From Clostridium sp. CAG:921 (lineage in GTDB: Bacteria > Bacillota > Clostridia > TANB77 > CAG-465), in contig HF991992.1 of assembly GCA_000433135.1 (NCBI GenBank), forward strand, positions 7,614 to 15,367: a stretch of 7,754 nucleotides of DNA, in the 5' to 3' direction. Shown in pieces: positions 6,428 through 7,754 of the stretch; within the stretch, counting starts at the first letter, position 1, and each line of letters begins with the position of its first letter. The notes under the pieces were generated by a model. The model ran no database searches. It had not been told where the DNA came from and worked only from the letters and a program-made list of their open reading frames with translations. The translations under genes were made by a program, and so were the position numbers.

Positions 6428-6452
6428 TTATCTCATCCTTACTTAAACAATA

Positions 6453-6488
6453 CATGTCTATTTTACCACAACATATAGTTTTTTACAA
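6453..6488 (-). promoter_or_regulatory. gltX promoter (extended -10 SigA type)
   Basis: On the minus strand TTGTAA (6483-6488), 17 bases, then TAAAAT (6460-6465) with TGG immediately before it (extended -10). Transcription would start near 6453, leaving only ~25 bases before the gltX ATG. That is too short for a T-box or riboswitch. Confidence 0.7.
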
Positions 6489-6508
6489 GGATAAAACAAA
6501 ATTTTAGT

Positions 6509-6556
6509 TTTAAAAAAAAGCTGATGTAAAAATCTCTACATCAGCTTTTTTTTAAA
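6509..6556 (-). terminator. Strong terminator of the paralogue pair, bidirectional in structure
   Basis: A perfect 20-bp stem (6509-6528 with 6537-6556) has the GC-containing core AGCTGATGTA/TACATCAGCT. It is flanked by eight A on one side and eight T on the other, with an eight-base loop. It starts 15 bases after the stop of the 132-residue gene and upstream of the gltX promoter, so it ends the paralogue operon and isolates gltX. Confidence 0.9.
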
Positions 6557-6571
6557 TGACCATATTAAAAA

Positions 6572-6970
6572 TTAATGTGTAAAAGGACAAGTGCCTCTAT
6601 TAAAGAACCCAGACTCGTCAAGTTCTTTTTGAATTTTAGCAGCATCAGCAAAAATGTTCCATGCCTTATCTGTAACTTCCAATCCGCTTGGTACCTGCAA
6701 AAGTAGTCCATGAGTTAGAGCATAGGCAATATTATCTTCACTGATATCTCTAGCGTCAATACAATCTGGCATAACCTGATTTCTTTCTTCATTAGATGCC
6801 ATATCCCAGCGATATCCCATCTTATTAACCATACCTGATTTTTGGTATAAAGCATTCAAAATGCTCCACATCACATTTTGCTCTTCCTCGTTGTTTTCAA
6901 GAACCTTGAACAACGTAAAACCGCATCCTCTAAGTCTAAGATCAGATAATTTGAGTTTTAATTCATTCAT
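6572..6970 (-). CDS. Small protein of unknown function, paralogue of the neighbour upstream
   Basis: The product has 132 residues and I do not recognise a family. The start is set at 6970, not at the in-frame ATG at 7003, because AGGAGG (6978-6983) lies seven bases before 6970 and the earlier start would overlap the stop of the upstream gene. The N-terminus reads LRLRGCGFTLFKV, close to LQVKGSGFTLRKA in the neighbour. A helix-like WSILNALYQKS follows. Near the end GLEVTDKAWN and IQKELDESGFF match VVSDFGER and RQKELYAVGFF of the neighbour. The layout (helical middle, then a strand pair of type GLLLQVPSGLEVT) would suit a winged-helix DNA-binding protein, but that is a guess from pattern. G+C is ~38% by hand count over 6601-6840, against ~27% in sampled gltX sequence, so recent acquisition is possible. 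It is co-transcribed with the upstream gene, 32 bases away. Confidence 0.75.
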   Translation of the reverse strand: MNELKLKLSDLRLRGCGFTLFKVLENNEEEQNVMWSILNALYQKSGMVNKMGYRWDMASNEERNQVMPDCIDARDISEDNIAYALTHGLLLQVPSGLEVTDKAWNIFADAAKIQKELDESGFFNRGTCPFTH

Positions 6971-7002
6971 AACTTTTCCTCCTTTAATTATAAAAGATTG
7001 CA

Positions 7003-7338
7003 TTAACTAAAAAAGCCTACAGCATACAGTTCTTTCTGTCTTTCTAAAGATCTTGACAATATTCTCTCACCAAAATCACTCACCACATAATATCCAGTTC
7101 CTTCATTAAGTCTTATGAGCCTATAAGCCATAAACTCAGAAAAAACATCTTTACTGCATAAATATGATTTTGAAAAAAGTACTTCGCCATCATAATTTTC
7201 TGTACTAGTATTGTGCATCTCATGTAAAGCTTTCAAGAACTTACAAAGTGTCGCAAGCGGTACATCATACTTAACAGAAGCCTTTCTTAAGGTGAAACCT
7301 GAGCCTTTTACCTGAAGGTTAAAAATCTCCTTATTCAT
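7003..7338 (-). CDS. Small protein of unknown function, first gene of a paralogous pair
   Basis: The product has 111 residues and I do not recognise a family. AGGAGG (7349-7354) lies ten bases before ATG 7338. It shares its beginning (VKGSGFTLRK) and its end (RQKELYAVGFF) with the downstream 132-residue protein, and lies in the same order and strand, so the two probably arose by tandem duplication. Visible parts: N-terminal strand-like segment, then helices (PLATLCKFLKALHEMH), a variable middle, and a segment MAYRLIRLNEGTGYYVVSDFGERIL. That last segment resembles the helix-wing end of winged-helix folds. No signal peptide or membrane helix is seen, so a cytoplasmic location is expected. The gene lies under its own promoter and the operon ends at a strong terminator. 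A DNA-binding or phage-derived role is possible but unproven. Confidence 0.75.
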   Translation of the reverse strand: MNKEIFNLQVKGSGFTLRKASVKYDVPLATLCKFLKALHEMHNTSTENYDGEVLFSKSYLCSKDVFSEFMAYRLIRLNEGTGYYVVSDFGERILSRSLERQKELYAVGFFS

Positions 7339-7382
7339 TTTTTCCCTACCTCCTAAAATAATAATGGTATAAAAATATAAAT

Positions 7383-7418
7383 CAAGGTTATTTTAACAAA
7401 TATCACATTTAATGTCAA
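7383..7418 (-). promoter_or_regulatory. Promoter of the paralogue pair (extended -10 SigA type)
   Basis: On the minus strand TTGACA (7413-7418), 17 bases, then TAAAAT (7390-7395), with TGT just before the -10 box. Transcription should begin near 7383, giving a leader of ~45 bases. Confidence 0.8.
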
Positions 7419-7677
7419 GCTTTAGTATAATTTTTATGTAAATTTATTATTATTTTATTGTTAATTTTCAGTAGAAAAATAACATAACAAAAAAGAATGT
7501 TACAAAATTATATAAATAAAAAAATATTAGCCCTTTCAAACAAAAAAATTTTTAAAGATTTTTTATCTTTAATCTATCTAAATCATAACTAAAATCACTA
7601 TATTTTAGCCTAAATTTACTTATTTTTTTATCAAATAATAACTTTATTCAAATATCATTTTGGCTAGTTTGCATAAT
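7419..7677. other. AT-rich intergenic stretch left of the partial gene
   Basis: I see no gene on either strand. It holds two AT-only or nearly AT-only hairpins (7553-7571 and 7589-7608). Otherwise it is a mix of A- and T-runs with no recognisable binding site. Confidence 0.5.
7553..7571 (-). terminator. Possible weak terminator of the gene entering from the right
   Basis: TAAAGAT and ATCTTTA form a 7-bp stem with a five-base loop. On the minus strand it is followed by AAAATTTTTTT. It is the best candidate to end the transcript of the partial gene at 7678, but it is more than 100 bases after that stop and contains only one G-C pair. Confidence 0.3.
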
Positions 7678-7754
7678 TTAGAAACCGTTTTCAACGGTTT
7701 TCTTTTCTTCCATTTTTGCTTCATCTTTTTTTATTTTTTCTTTCTTTACTTTTT
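7678..7754 (-). CDS. C-terminal end of a Lys/Glu-rich protein (rest beyond the right edge)
   Basis: On the minus strand one frame is open from the window edge to TAA at 7678-7680 and gives 24 residues: KVKKEKIKKDEAKMEEKK, then TVENGF. The alternating Lys/Glu composition is typical of charged, flexible tails in low-GC bacteria, for example of ribosomal or cytoplasmic proteins. The fragment is too short to name. An 8-9 bp inverted repeat (AAACCGTT/AACGGTTT) lies within its last codons. That makes a hairpin in the mRNA, but no U tract follows it in this direction. Confidence 0.55.
   Translation of the reverse strand, partial: KVKKEKIKKDEAKMEEKKTVENGF

Noticed and set aside
6971..7003. Alternative upstream start (ATG 7003) for the 132-residue gene
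   Set aside because: It would overlap the stop of the upstream gene and place the AGGAGG site inside the coding region. The ATG at 6970 has ideal spacing to that site.
7681..7702. AAACCGTT-TTC-AACGGTTT hairpin followed by T-rich sequence on the plus strand
   Set aside because: It lies inside the last codons of the minus-strand partial gene. No plus-strand gene precedes it, and on the minus strand no U tract follows, so I do not call it a terminator.

Overview
The window is AT-rich and uses the standard genetic code: stops are TAA or TAG, and Trp is TGG. Shine-Dalgarno sites are strong (AGGAGG type) and promoters are SigA-like. With a type IV pilin-like surface protein, a short aspartate kinase and a glutamyl-tRNA synthetase of the kind seen in Clostridia, this suggests a low-GC, probably gut-associated Firmicute of the Clostridia/Bacilli range. 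The lineage is inferred from composition and protein flavour only.

Layout, left to right. (1) 2-1261 (+): 3' part of a type IV pilin-like protein with a C-terminal lectin/FGE-like domain. Its last ~50 codons are abruptly richer in CpG and resemble a hypervariable cassette. (2) 1262-2063: mostly non-coding; it holds a long hairpin and the decayed, twice-frameshifted remains of a DUF4065/Panacea-like gene (1628-2025, -). (3) 2108-3024 (-): a two-gene operon of unrecognised small membrane proteins under a near-perfect SigA promoter. (4) 3025-3524: divergent intergenic region. On the lysC side it has an intrinsic terminator with no gene in front of it (3287-3324), which looks like a leader or attenuator, and a 14-bp palindrome just upstream of the lysC ribosome binding site. 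(5) 3525-4532 (+): aspartate kinase that seems to lack one of the usual two ACT domains. (6) 4577-4668: two back-to-back terminators between the convergent lysC and gltX. (7) 4700-6427 (-): glutamyl-tRNA synthetase with its own promoter. (8) 6572-7338 (-): two small tandem paralogues of unknown function, noticeably GC-richer than their neighbours, with their own promoter and terminator. (9) 7678-7754 (-): Lys/Glu-rich C-terminus of a protein that continues off the right edge.

The genes do not form one pathway. lysC (first step of the aspartate-family amino acids) and gltX (tRNA charging) are housekeeping genes set between accessory genes. The points most worth following are the hypervariable-looking end of the pilin-like protein, the lysC leader together with the truncated regulatory domain, and the paralogous gene pair. 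The three minus-strand promoters share one design: a TTGACA-like box, a 17-bp spacer and an extended -10 TG.
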